Assembly: GCA_012838995.1 (NCBI GenBank)
Contig: DUOD01000007.1
Span: forward strand, 1 to 49,080
Length of the DNA stretch: 49,080 bases
From: Clostridiales bacterium
GTDB lineage: Bacteria; Bacillota; Clostridia; DUOD01
Direction of reading: 5' to 3'
Shown: piece after piece, positions 1 through 8,335 of the stretch
How positions within the stretch are numbered: position 1 is the stretch's first letter
Layout of the letters: each line of letters opens with the position of its first letter
Made by a program: the position numbers and the translations under genes
Notes under the pieces: generated by a model
Database searches by the model: none
What the model saw: the letters and a program-made list of their open reading frames with translations, nothing else
What the model was told of the DNA's origin: nothing

Positions 1-36
1 GAAGGAATCGAAGTATTAATTGACCTAAGGAAATAG
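1..36 (+). CDS. 3' end of an upstream gene (partial)
   Basis: Frame 1 is open from the first base and reads EGIEVLIDLRK followed by TAG. A hairpin starts five bases after the stop, which fits the end of a gene entering from the left. Too little remains to name a product. It could also be a chance open stretch. Confidence 0.4.
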   Translation, partial: EGIEVLIDLRK

Positions 37-40
37 ATTA

Positions 41-80
41 TGTGATGTGGTTATAACCTTCAGGTTATAACCACATCACA
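41..80 (+). terminator. perfect 19-bp hairpin with 2-nt loop
   Basis: TGTGATGTGGTTATAACCT pairs perfectly with its complement at 62-80 across a TC loop. There is no T-run on either side, so intrinsic termination is not certain. It directly follows the stop codon of the partial gene and probably marks a transcript end. Confidence 0.5.
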
Positions 81-191
81 ATAACTTAGCATATCAACGA
101 ATTCTCGCTAAAATTAGCTGTTAAATCGCATCTTGTTTAATTTCCTCAAGAATTGCCCAAAAAACTAGTGCATGTTTAAAAAAAACACTGT

Positions 192-219
192 TTGATTAAT
201 TTACAAGAATTTGTATAAT
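192..219 (+). promoter_or_regulatory. candidate sigma-A promoter, far upstream of the sugar transporter
   Basis: TTGATT at 192-197 and TATAAT at 214-219 are separated by 16 bases. It is the best promoter-like sequence in the 1-kb leader before the ABC transporter, but it lies more than 800 bases from the first start codon, so the mRNA would carry the whole 21-bp repeat array. Called by eye. Confidence 0.35.
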
Positions 220-251
220 ATAGTAAGAATAAGATAAATACTATTTAATAA

Positions 252-266
252 GATATAAAAAGGAGG
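252..266 (+). promoter_or_regulatory. orphan ribosome-binding-site-like sequence before the repeat array
   Basis: GATATAAAAAGGAGG is followed by no usable start codon with an open frame: the next codons after a CTG run only to TAA within five codons. Nearly the same string, with one more A, lies at 6436-6451 beside the second repeat array. It may be a leader-peptide remnant or a shared cis element. Confidence 0.3.
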
Positions 267-325
267 TTTTTACTGTTTATAGGTAAATAATAAAATAATG
301 TTTTCTAAGATATAGACCGATCTTT

Positions 326-827
326 ATATGTCTTAACTGTTGAAGTACACGTTTCAAACGTTGAATTACATGTCTTAATTGTCGTTTTACATATCTTAAC
401 CATTGAGTTATGCGTTTCTTTTGCTGAATTATACGTCGTACCCGTTGTATTACACGTATTACCTGTCGAGCTGCACATCTCAACCATTGAGTTATATGCC
501 TTAACTATGAACATTCGTTTCAAATATTGGTTTTACATTTAACTGCATAATTATATATCTTAAACTATCAAGCGCATGCATCAGGCTATCGGATTACACG
601 CTTCAATCGTTGAATCAAACGTCTTATACTATTGAACTACATATCTTAGCTATCGAATTATACATCCTAATTATTGAATTAAAGGTCTCAACTATTGAAT
701 TATACTTCCCAACTATTGGATGACACACCTCAACTATTGAATGGTACGTTTCAAACTGTTGAATGATATATCATAACTATAGGATTATACGTCTAATGTA
801 TGGATAATGCGTTCAAAACGTTGGATT
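326..827. repeat. degenerate 21-bp tandem repeat array, about 24 units
   Basis: Units follow each other every 20-22 bases with the core ACGTCTYAACTATTGAAT; units 1-8 (326-494) keep an exact 21-bp period. The most constant part is TTGAATT at the unit end. The array fills the leader before the sugar ABC transporter. On the minus strand 21 bp equals seven codons, so heptad-like open frames appear, but they lack a ribosome site and the units vary too much to be a conserved protein. There are no unique spacers, so it is not CRISPR. Two turns of B-DNA per unit would place the T/A-rich blocks on one helix face. Confidence 0.85.
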
Positions 828-1042
828 ATCACTAAATAAAGGAGTTTGGCTTGGAACAATCAAGAAAATAATAAATCTAAAAACGAAGGTGTAGATGTTG
901 TGCATGAAAGATAATAATGCATTATATAGGTTTAATGTTTTTTTGTGAAGATTTTGCCTTTCAAAAGATAAAGTTTGTCTTTAATTGGCGTTAAAAGCCT
1001 TTCCGTCTATATTCCTTTCTATTAAAAAAGAGGTGTTAAGCT

Positions 1043-2527
1043 ATGCAGGACTATATTTTGCAAATCAAAAACGTGAGCAAGAGTTTTTCCGGGGTTTATG
1101 TGCTAAAAAAAGTAAACATGAATGTTAAAAGGGGGGAAGTACACGTTGTCGTAGGTGAAAACGGTGCGGGAAAGTCTACGCTGATGAAGATTATCTCCGG
1201 CGTATATCAAAAGGATGAAGGTGAAATTATCTTTGAGGGAAAACCCGTTTCCTTCAGAGGTGCAGGAGATGCATTGGATAAAGGAATAAGTATTATTCAT
1301 CAGGAGTTTAATCTACTACCCCATCGTACCATCGGACAAAACATTTTCCTGGGCCGGGAACCCATCAAAGGAAGGTTTTTTAAAACCATAGACCAGGACA
1401 TAGTAAACCGGCGCAGTAAGGAACTCTTGGATTTTCTGGGGGTAGACATAGATCCGAGAACTAAGGTATATAGGTTAGGCATTGCTCAACAGCAAATGGT
1501 GGAGGTAGCCAAAGCCCTAAGCTTTAAATCAAAGGTATTAATAATGGACGAACCGACGGCAACCCTTACTCAAAAAGAAATAGTGAAACTGTTTAATATG
1601 ATTGAAAGATTAAAAAACGAAGGTGTATCAATAATCTATATATCCCACAGGCTGGAAGAATTAAAACACATTGCCGACACAATTACCGTTCTAAGGGACG
1701 GAGAAATGGTAGGTACGTTGGATGGAAAAGATGCCTCCATAGACGAAATAATCAGACTTATGGTAGGAAGGGAGATAAAAAACCAGTACAAAAGAGAATA
1801 TTGCGTGCCGGGAGAAGAGGTGCTAAGGACGGAAAACCTCTGCTCTTTAAGGTTTAAGGATGTGAATATCAGCGTTAGACGGGGAGAGATAGTAGGATTG
1901 TCCGGACTGGTGGGTGCAGGCAGGACGGAAGTTGCTAAATCAATATTCGGCTATGACATAATAGAAAAGGGATGCGTGTATTTCTACGGCAAAAAGTATA
2001 ACAAGGTCAATACCAAACTGACTACCCGTCTCAAGATTGGGTTTTTGTCCGAGGATAGAAAGGAAGAAGGCACAATAATTGAAATGCCTATGAAGTACAA
2101 TATAACCCATGCATCCTTAAAACGGTTATTCAAAAATAATATCATATCCAACAAAGTTGAAACCCAGGTGGCAACAAAGTATAAAGATGATCTGAATATT
2201 AGAACCACGTCGGTAAACAAACTCGTTAAACTCCTAAGCGGAGGTAACCAGCAAAAGGTAGTGGTGGCCAAATGGCTTTGCGCTGCCTGCGATATCTTTA
2301 TTTTTGATGAACCCACTCGGGGTATTGATGTTGGGGCAAAGGCGGAAATTTACGAAATCATGAACGCCTTGGTTAAAGAAGGAAAGGCCATTTTGATGAT
2401 ATCTTCCGATCTGCCCGAGCTGATTGGTTTATGCGATAGAATTTACACTATGAAAGATGGCAGGATAACGGGCGAATTTACCAAAGATGAAGCAACCCAG
2501 GAAAAAATACTATCTTATTGTGTTTAA
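1043..2527 (+). CDS. CUT2-type sugar ABC transporter, duplicated ATPase (RbsA/XylG/MglA family)
   Basis: This 494-residue protein is the energising subunit of a sugar importer and has two fused nucleotide-binding domains, as is usual for the family. The N-terminal domain has Walker A GENGAGKST near residue 38 and Walker B VLIMDEPTATLT; its signature region is the divergent GIAQQQMVEVAKAL. The second domain has a degenerate Walker A (GLVGAGRTEV) but a good signature, LSGGNQQKVVVAKWL, and Walker B IFIFDEPTRGID. GAGGTG lies just before the ATG at 1043. It heads a four-gene operon with two permeases and a lipoprotein. The substrate cannot be read from the ATPase; ribose, xylose, galactose or a polyol are all possible. 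Confidence 0.95.
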   Translation: MQDYILQIKNVSKSFSGVYVLKKVNMNVKRGEVHVVVGENGAGKSTLMKIISGVYQKDEGEIIFEGKPVSFRGAGDALDKGISIIHQEFNLLPHRTIGQNIFLGREPIKGRFFKTIDQDIVNRRSKELLDFLGVDIDPRTKVYRLGIAQQQMVEVAKALSFKSKVLIMDEPTATLTQKEIVKLFNMIERLKNEGVSIIYISHRLEELKHIADTITVLRDGEMVGTLDGKDASIDEIIRLMVGREIKNQYKREYCVPGEEVLRTENLCSLRFKDVNISVRRGEIVGLSGLVGAGRTEVAKSIFGYDIIEKGCVYFYGKKYNKVNTKLTTRLKIGFLSEDRKEEGTIIEMPMKYNITHASLKRLFKNNIISNKVETQVATKYKDDLNIRTTSVNKLVKLLSGGNQQKVVVAKWLCAACDIFIFDEPTRGIDVGAKAEIYEIMNALVKEGKAILMISSDLPELIGLCDRIYTMKDGRITGEFTKDEATQEKILSYCV

Positions 2528-2544
2528 ACGGGAGGTAGTTTGAT

Positions 2545-3522
2545 TTGAAGCCAAAAATAAAAACGTTGGATGCTGGTAAAGATATTGCAGGTCTGTTTAT
2601 AGGGATAGTGGCACTGATCATAATAATGAGCATTGCCGCAGAAGGATTTTTAAGTTGGTATAATTTCCAAAATGTATTAAAGGACTTCTCGATTCTGTTA
2701 ATTGTGGCTACCGGTATGACACTGGCAATCTTATTGGGGAAAATCGATATGTCTGCCGGTTCCGTCATGTCGCTGAGTGCCATCGTAACCACGATATTGT
2801 TGGCCAACGGTGTACATATAGCCTTTGCCCTTGCTGCGGGCGTTATATCCGGTGGACTTATTGGACTGTTAAACGGTTATTTGGTAGGAGTGCAAAAGCT
2901 CAACCATTTTGTGGCAACCTTTGCCACCATGAGTATCGCAAAGGGATTGGCTTTGGTGGCATGCGACGGGGATATTATAAGCAGCGACAGTGAAGTATTA
3001 CTGTTTATCGGCACGGGTAAAATTCTCGGTGTATTCTTCATTATTTGGTTTACGGCCATAGTTTATATTTTAATGCTGTATGTTACCAATCGAACCAAAT
3101 TTGGGTATGAAATTTATTCGATCGGCGGCTCGGAACAAGTCGCCATGCTTTCCGGGATAAAAACCTATAGAGTATATATTATTGCATATGTGATTGCGGG
3201 TATACTGTCAGCCATCGGCGGTATATTTCTGGCCGGTAAAGCCAATAGCGGTAATGCGACTATAGGCGACGGATATGAATTTAATGCCATTGCAACGGTA
3301 TTAATCGGCGGTACGCCCTTTGACGGGGGTAAAGGCGGGCTGTTGGGCACCGCGGTGGGTGCGTTCTTTATCTCCGTTTTAAGAAACGGAATCAGCCTTA
3401 TGGGCTTTACACCTGCATGGCAGTATGCACTAATCGGGATAGCGATACTTATAACCATTCTCGTTGATGTTCTTATCAATGAACGGGCAAAAAGAGAAGA
3501 GAAGCGGAGGGTGGCATTATGA
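2545..3522 (+). CDS. sugar ABC transporter permease 1 (RbsC-like)
   Basis: This 325-residue hydrophobic protein has eight or more likely membrane spans and the family's glycine-rich segments, such as LLGKIDMSAGSV near residue 65 and ATVLIGGTPFDGGKGG near residue 252. The start is a TTG at 2545 with GGGAGG ten bases upstream, 17 bases after the ATPase stop. Its stop overlaps the next permease by four bases (ATGA), so the two are probably translationally coupled. Many CUT2 systems have one permease gene forming a homodimer; two different permease genes here suggest a heterodimeric channel. Confidence 0.93.
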   Translation: MKPKIKTLDAGKDIAGLFIGIVALIIIMSIAAEGFLSWYNFQNVLKDFSILLIVATGMTLAILLGKIDMSAGSVMSLSAIVTTILLANGVHIAFALAAGVISGGLIGLLNGYLVGVQKLNHFVATFATMSIAKGLALVACDGDIISSDSEVLLFIGTGKILGVFFIIWFTAIVYILMLYVTNRTKFGYEIYSIGGSEQVAMLSGIKTYRVYIIAYVIAGILSAIGGIFLAGKANSGNATIGDGYEFNAIATVLIGGTPFDGGKGGLLGTAVGAFFISVLRNGISLMGFTPAWQYALIGIAILITILVDVLINERAKREEKRRVAL

Positions 3523-4520
3523 AACGGTCTGTTGGATTTGAATTAAAACAACCGAGGTTAGTAATACGTCAAAATATGAAAAGGTTTACCTGGTTTGTCT
3601 TGAAATATTCGAGGATAATAATACTTGCCGTCATTTTAATTGTTTCAAGCTGCGTTGCCCAAGATCCTCTGCAGAATATAAAGAACGTAATTTCACTTCA
3701 AGCCCCCTTTGTTATGATTTACAGTTTCGGTATGACCCTTGCGGTGCTTACAGGAGGGTTGGACTTGTCCATAGGCTCCGTTGCGGCTTTTTCATCTTGT
3801 GCCGGTGCCTTTTTGATAATTGAAGGACATATCGTCCTTGGGATAGCGGTTTGTATATTGATTGGGGCATTATTGGGAATGTTCAACGGAATTCTTATAA
3901 CCAGGGCGAAGATAGCGCCCTTTATAGCAACCTACGGCATGGACTGGGTAATAAGAGGAGCAGTATATATTATGATGGGAGGTGCCATGATTTATCACTT
4001 CAGCGATGGTTTTAAAATAATCGCTGAAGGGATGCTTTTTGGCCTATCCTCACTGCTGTATATTGCCTTCTCCATATTTGCCGTTTTGTTGTTTCTATTC
4101 GGGAAAACCATTTTTGGAAGGAATACCTATATGACCGGAGCAAATATAGAGGCCACAAAATTGTCCGGCGTTGACACCAATTTTGTTATAACGGTTGTGT
4201 ATATGATTTCCGGCGCCCTGGCCGCCACCGCAGGGATATTATATGTAGCGAGACTGGATTGTGCGGAGGCCTTTTTGGGAAGGAATTTCGGGTTAATTGC
4301 ACTGGCAGCTACCTTAATAGGTGGTACCTCGCTACAGGGCGGAAAGGGCGGAGTTGGCAATACCGTTATAGGGGTTTTGATCATGGTTTTCTTGATAAAT
4401 TGCTTAAATATATTGAGGGTTGACATCCTGTGGCAGGATTTCGTTTTCGGGGTAGTCATACTAATATCGGCGATGATAGAAAAGGCACGTGCGTTTTATG
4501 AGGAAGCACTACAAAATTAA
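3519..4520 (+). CDS. sugar ABC transporter permease 2 (RbsC-like)
   Basis: This 333-residue paralogue of the preceding permease has the same family segments: AVLTGGLDLSIGSVAAFSS after the second span and ATLIGGTSLQGGKGGVGN near the C-terminus. The ATG at 3519 overlaps the stop of permease 1. The N-terminal 25 residues before the first span are longer and more basic than in permease 1, as expected for a cytoplasmic N-terminus. It belongs to the transporter operon and should pair with permease 1 and the double ATPase. Confidence 0.93.
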   Translation: MKRSVGFELKQPRLVIRQNMKRFTWFVLKYSRIIILAVILIVSSCVAQDPLQNIKNVISLQAPFVMIYSFGMTLAVLTGGLDLSIGSVAAFSSCAGAFLIIEGHIVLGIAVCILIGALLGMFNGILITRAKIAPFIATYGMDWVIRGAVYIMMGGAMIYHFSDGFKIIAEGMLFGLSSLLYIAFSIFAVLLFLFGKTIFGRNTYMTGANIEATKLSGVDTNFVITVVYMISGALAATAGILYVARLDCAEAFLGRNFGLIALAATLIGGTSLQGGKGGVGNTVIGVLIMVFLINCLNILRVDILWQDFVFGVVILISAMIEKARAFYEEALQN

Positions 4521-4580
4521 AAGGCGCATAACATCACGGGTTTTCCGGATGTTAAAAATAAAAAGATAGGGGGAAATAAG

Positions 4581-5705
4581 ATGAAGGTAACAAAAATGAG
4601 AAAAATGCTTTTGCTTGCATTGGCGGGGCTGTTGGTTGTGACACTATGTATTGGTTGTACTCAGGATACGGCCGAGACGCCAGCCGAGACGCCGTCGGAG
4701 CAGCCGAGTACCGCCCAGCCTGAACAACCGGCCGAGACCGCACAGGAAGAGCCTGAAGAGGCGCCGGAGCAAGAGGCAAGCGGCGATTATAAGTATCCAG
4801 GGGCAGTCGGTAAAACGGCAACCATTATTCTCAAAGACTTGACCAACCCGGTTTGGATACAGGCTGCAGCAGGAGCGCAGGCGGCTGCCGAAGAATTCGG
4901 TATGGATCTTGAGGTTGCCGCGCCCGTTGTTTCCAACAACAACGATGAACAGATACAGCTGGTACAACAGGCAATAGCTAAGAAGAAGGATATTGTTATA
5001 CTTACGCCTGCCGATTCCACGGGAATTGTTCCGGCGGTAACCGAACTAAACGAAGCAAACATACCGGTAATTAATCTAAATACCAAAATCAATAATGAGA
5101 GCGGCAAGGCAAACAGCGAAACCTTTGTAGTTGCCGACAATATTACCTGTGCAACCCTGTGCGCTACAGAGCTGGCTAAATTGGCAGGAGAAGAAGGAGA
5201 GGCAATTATACTCCAGGGTCCGTCCGGAGGACAGGTAACCATTGACCTTACAAAAGGTGCCGAAGATACCTTTGCAAAATATCCCAATATAAAGATTGTG
5301 GATAAGAAGGATGCAAAGTTTGACAGGGCCACCGGATACAGCGTGACCCAGGATATGCTCATTACCTACCCGAATTTGAAGATAATATTCTCATGTAACG
5401 ACGAAATGGCCCTGGGTGCCTTGAAAGCAGTAGAAGAAGCCGGAAAGCAGGATGACATAGTAATCGGCGGTATAGACGGTAACCAGGATGCTTTGGCCGC
5501 CATCAAGGAAGGTAGGCTGGATGTTACGGTATATAAGAATTTCTGGCTGCAGGCGTATACAGCCACCGAAGCGGCTGCCAGGTTCCTCAATGGAGAAAAG
5601 CTGGAAGAGCTTATCCCAATTGACCTGTCGGTTGTCACCAAAGACAATGTAGATGAGTATATAGAAAAAAACATAGAATACAGCAAATATGAACCAAAAC
5701 AATAA
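4581..5705 (+). CDS. sugar ABC transporter substrate-binding lipoprotein (Peripla_BP_4 type)
   Basis: This 374-residue protein captures the ligand outside the membrane. Residues 1-26 form a lipoprotein signal ending in LCIGC, with Cys26 as the lipidation site. A Pro/Glu/Thr-rich linker of about 40 residues follows, and the two-lobed ribose-binding-protein fold starts near TATIILKDLTNPVW. Typical segments are IVILTPADSTGIVP, IFSCNDEMALGALKA and IGGIDGNQDALAAIKEGRL. It lies 60 bases after permease 2 and ends at a strong hairpin. The binding protein is the last gene of the operon, whereas in many CUT2 operons it comes first. The ligand is unknown. Confidence 0.93.
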   Translation: MKVTKMRKMLLLALAGLLVVTLCIGCTQDTAETPAETPSEQPSTAQPEQPAETAQEEPEEAPEQEASGDYKYPGAVGKTATIILKDLTNPVWIQAAAGAQAAAEEFGMDLEVAAPVVSNNNDEQIQLVQQAIAKKKDIVILTPADSTGIVPAVTELNEANIPVINLNTKINNESGKANSETFVVADNITCATLCATELAKLAGEEGEAIILQGPSGGQVTIDLTKGAEDTFAKYPNIKIVDKKDAKFDRATGYSVTQDMLITYPNLKIIFSCNDEMALGALKAVEEAGKQDDIVIGGIDGNQDALAAIKEGRLDVTVYKNFWLQAYTATEAAARFLNGEKLEELIPIDLSVVTKDNVDEYIEKNIEYSKYEPKQ

Positions 5706-5737
5706 GATAACATATATGGCAAATTAATAAGCTTTAT

Positions 5738-5786
5738 ATATGGAGCAGCCGGCCGTTATACAATGTAACAGCCGGCTGCTCCATAT
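5738..5786 (+). terminator. strong hairpin ending the transporter operon
   Basis: ATATGGAGCAGCCGGC at 5738-5753 pairs perfectly with 5771-5786, giving a 16-bp GC-rich stem around a 17-base loop that can extend it slightly (GTTA/TAAC). Only a short ATTTAT follows instead of a long T-run. It begins 32 bases after the stop of the binding-protein gene. Confidence 0.7.
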
Positions 5787-5793
5787 TTATGTC

Positions 5794-6390
5794 AAGCAAA
5801 ACTATCGGGAGCGAAGGTTATTGTGAATGTTCTAGATGATAGTGTCATATGTTCTATTAAGCCAAACTATCGGGGACGAAAGACACCGGCGCATGCCTTG
5901 CTCTACGGCACCATATTTTCTATTAAACTTTAGATAACAAAGATGTTGGCAAATGCCCTGGCCCATGATGTTATATATATTTAAGCAAAATCTTCGAGGA
6001 CAAAAGACATTGGCGAATGCCCTGTCAATTATGAAATATATTCTGTTGAGCAAACCAATGGGCGAAAGACATTGGCGGATGCATCGGACAATAGTGCCGT
6101 GAATTCTATTGAGTAAAACCATTAGAGCGAAAGACCTTAGCGAATGTCCTGTCCAATGGCGCAATATTTTCTGTTAAGCAAGATTATCGTGAACGAAAGG
6201 AATTTATGGATGCTTCGGTCCATAGTGCAATATACACAATTGTGCAAAACCTTCAGGGACGGAGGATATTGATGAATGCTTTGTCCTATGGGGGCTATAC
6301 ATTATATGAAGCTAAATTATCGTAGACCAAAAACATTGGTGTATGCCCCGGCTCTATACAGCCATATATCCTTTTAAACCAAATAAAGGG
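5794..6390. repeat. degenerate 65-bp tandem repeat array, nine units plus a partial
   Basis: Units begin near 5794, 5859, 5924, 5983, 6048, 6111, 6176, 6242 and 6308, with a partial unit from about 6375. Each starts like AAGCAAAACTATCGGGGA, continues with a core like CGAAAGACATTGGCGAATG and ends like ATATTCTATT. Spacing is 59-67 bases, mostly 65. Units share perhaps two thirds of their bases. A minus-strand open frame across part of it is a by-product of the repetition. The array fills the gap between the transporter operon and the kinase gene. No spacers and no coding evidence. Confidence 0.85.
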
Positions 6391-6407
6391 GTGTTAGATT
6401 TTTGTAT

Positions 6408-6485
6408 TTGACCTGGGTTAGGATTGTTAGTTATGATATAAAAAAGGAGGGATTATTCATTTGGTTATGAAAGTAAGGGCTTAAA
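6408..6485 (+). promoter_or_regulatory. promoter-like site with ribosome site and five-codon mini-ORF
   Basis: TTGACC at 6408-6413 precedes TATGAT at 6433-6438 with a long 19-base spacer. GATATAAAAAAGGAGG (6436-6451) follows, then TTG at 6462 or ATG at 6468 reading MKVRA and stop at 6485. It could be a leader peptide controlling the kinase gene 260 bases downstream, or chance. The 6486-6742 stretch holds nothing else I can identify except a palindrome at 6675-6686. Confidence 0.3.
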
Positions 6486-6674
6486 AAGTGATTACGGTTA
6501 CATAACGGGTTGTTGGGTAAATAATATGGTCATGGGTTGTCATGGTTAGCATTTCGCCAACCGACATTTCGTGCTGAACTTTACGGTTATTAGTTATATT
6601 TTTTCTCATCTTCAAAAATCCGGTTAGTTTGGGAATAGAATTTAGGGAAAGGTTTTAATGGTTTCATTTCCTTG

Positions 6675-6686
6675 AAAAAGCTTTTT
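6675..6686. promoter_or_regulatory. 12-bp palindrome before the kinase gene
   Basis: AAAAAGCTTTTT is a perfect palindrome 57 bases before the kinase start. With flanks (TTGAAAAAGCTTTTTATGG) it resembles a CcpA cre site in outline but has GC instead of CG at the centre, so operator function is only a guess. Confidence 0.25.
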
Positions 6687-6742
6687 ATGGGTTTTATATA
6701 TCAAAATATGTTTTAATTCTAAAAAAGAAAGAGGAATTTAAT

Positions 6743-8239
6743 ATGGAAAAGAAATATGTAATTGCCGTGGATCAGGGTACAACGGGGACAAGGGTAGTGC
6801 TTTTCAACAGGCAGGGTGAAATTGTGGACTGGGCATACAGGGAGATAGAACAGATTTATCCCCACCCTGGTTGGGTTGAGCACAATCCAATGGAGTATTT
6901 CGATACAATGATGGATTGCATGGGGGAAATCTTTGACAGGAGCCGGGTTAATCCGGATTATATAGCGTCCATAGGAATAACCTGTCAGCGGGAAACCACT
7001 ATTTTGTGGGACAAGGACACCGGTATGCCGGTATATAACGCAATCGTATGGCAAAGCAGGCAGACGGCAGCGATATGCGACGAATATAAGGAAAAGGGAT
7101 ATGAAGACATTGTTAGGGAGAAGACGGGATTGGTAATCGATCCCTATTTTTCGGTTTCCAAGATCAAATGGATACTGGAAAATGTCGACGGTGTCAAAGA
7201 TAAGGTAGGGCAAGGGAAAATACTTATGGGTACCGTGGATACATGGCTTATATGGAAATTAAGCTGTGGAGCCTATCACGTAACTGACCATACCAATGCC
7301 TCAAGAACCCAGTTATTTAATATTAAAACCTTAAGCTGGGATGAAGAGCTATTTGAAATGTTCGGCATACCCCAAGAAATTATGCCTGAGGTGGTACCTT
7401 CATGCGGTATCTGTGCATACACAAGCAAAGATGTATTTTTCGGAAAAGAAGTGCCCATAGCAGGTGTGATAGGTGACCAGCAGGCAGCTACCTTCGGACA
7501 GGCATGTTTCGAGCCCGGGCTGGGAAAGAACACCTATGGTACCTCCCTGGCTTTTATGATGAATATCGGAACAAGGCCGGTGTTATCCCAAAGTAGAATG
7601 CTTACCGATCTTTTGTGGCATATGGACGGTACTACCCATTACGCCTTGGAGGCCATAATTTTTGTGGGCGGGGCTGCCATATAGTGGTTAAGGGATGGAC
7701 TGAGAATAATAGACAGCCCGTCGGAGTGCGATAAACTGGCCCAAAGGGTTGATGACACCGGCGGGGTGTATACCGTACCTGCCTTTACCGGGATGGGTTT
7801 TCCCCATTGGGATCCCTATGCCAGGGGCTTGATAATCGGTATTACCAGGGGTACCACAAAGGAACACGTGGCCAGGAGCGTGCTTGAGTCCTTGGCATAT
7901 CAGACAAGGGATATGCTGGAGGCCGCGACCCGGGATTCGGGACAAAAGGCGGTGGCGTTGAGGGTGGACGGCGGTGCTACAAAGAGCGAGTTTTTGATGC
8001 AGTTTCAGGCCGATATTTTAGGCATTCCCGTTTATAAGCCAGCAATAACCGAAATGGCGGCTTTGGGCGCAGCCTATTTGGCCGGACTGGGCGCGGATTT
8101 TTGGAAGGATGTGGACGAGATAGGCAAATTATGGAAAGTGGATAAAATTTATGAGCCCAAGATGCCGACGGAAAAGAGCGAACAATTATACCACGGCTGG
8201 AAAAAGGCCATAAAACGGTCCCTGAACTGGGCAAAATGA
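6743..8239 (+). pseudogene. glpK: glycerol kinase-like FGGY kinase interrupted by one in-frame TAG
   Basis: The frame from 6743 to 8239 encodes 498 codons, the normal GlpK length, with a single TAG at 7682-7684. The part before it has DQGTTGTR, CQRETTILWDKDTG, the catalytic-Asp segment GDQQAATFGQ and NTYGTS. After it the homology continues at once: WLRDGLRIIDS, PAFTGMGFPHWDPYARG, VDGGATKSEFLMQFQADIL and ALGAAYLAGL. In other GlpK proteins the interrupted position is the Q of IQWLRD, so CAG to TAG explains the stop. The second half (in-frame GTG at 7766) has no ribosome site of its own. Some residues differ from the usual motif (YFSVSKIKWIL; usual YFSGTKLKWIL), so this may be a divergent paralogue. 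A base-calling error remains possible. Confidence 0.85.
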
Positions 8240-8335
8240 TTTAAGGTTGCTTTCCCTCCTTTCCAAAATAATGTCACAAAAACCCCCTATACTGCATATA
8301 CTATATTAACATTGTATGTATTTGGGGGGGTCAAG

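Noticed and set aside
277-523. Two minus-strand open frames with heptad-like repeats
   Set aside because: They are by-products of the 21-bp repeat (seven codons per unit). They have no ribosome site, overlap in different frames and end within the array.
326-827. CRISPR array
   Set aside because: Units follow each other directly with no unique spacers, they are diverged, and no cas gene is in the window.
5832-6164. Minus-strand open frame of 110 codons in the 65-bp array
   Set aside because: It arises from the tandem repetition, has no ribosome site and resembles no protein I know.
7682-7684. TAG as a pyrrolysine codon
   Set aside because: The position is glutamine in other glycerol kinases, one base change explains it, and TAG is an ordinary stop in other genes here.
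7766-8239. Separate gene for a small sugar kinase fragment
   Set aside because: It is in the same frame and continuous in homology with the upstream part and has no ribosome site.
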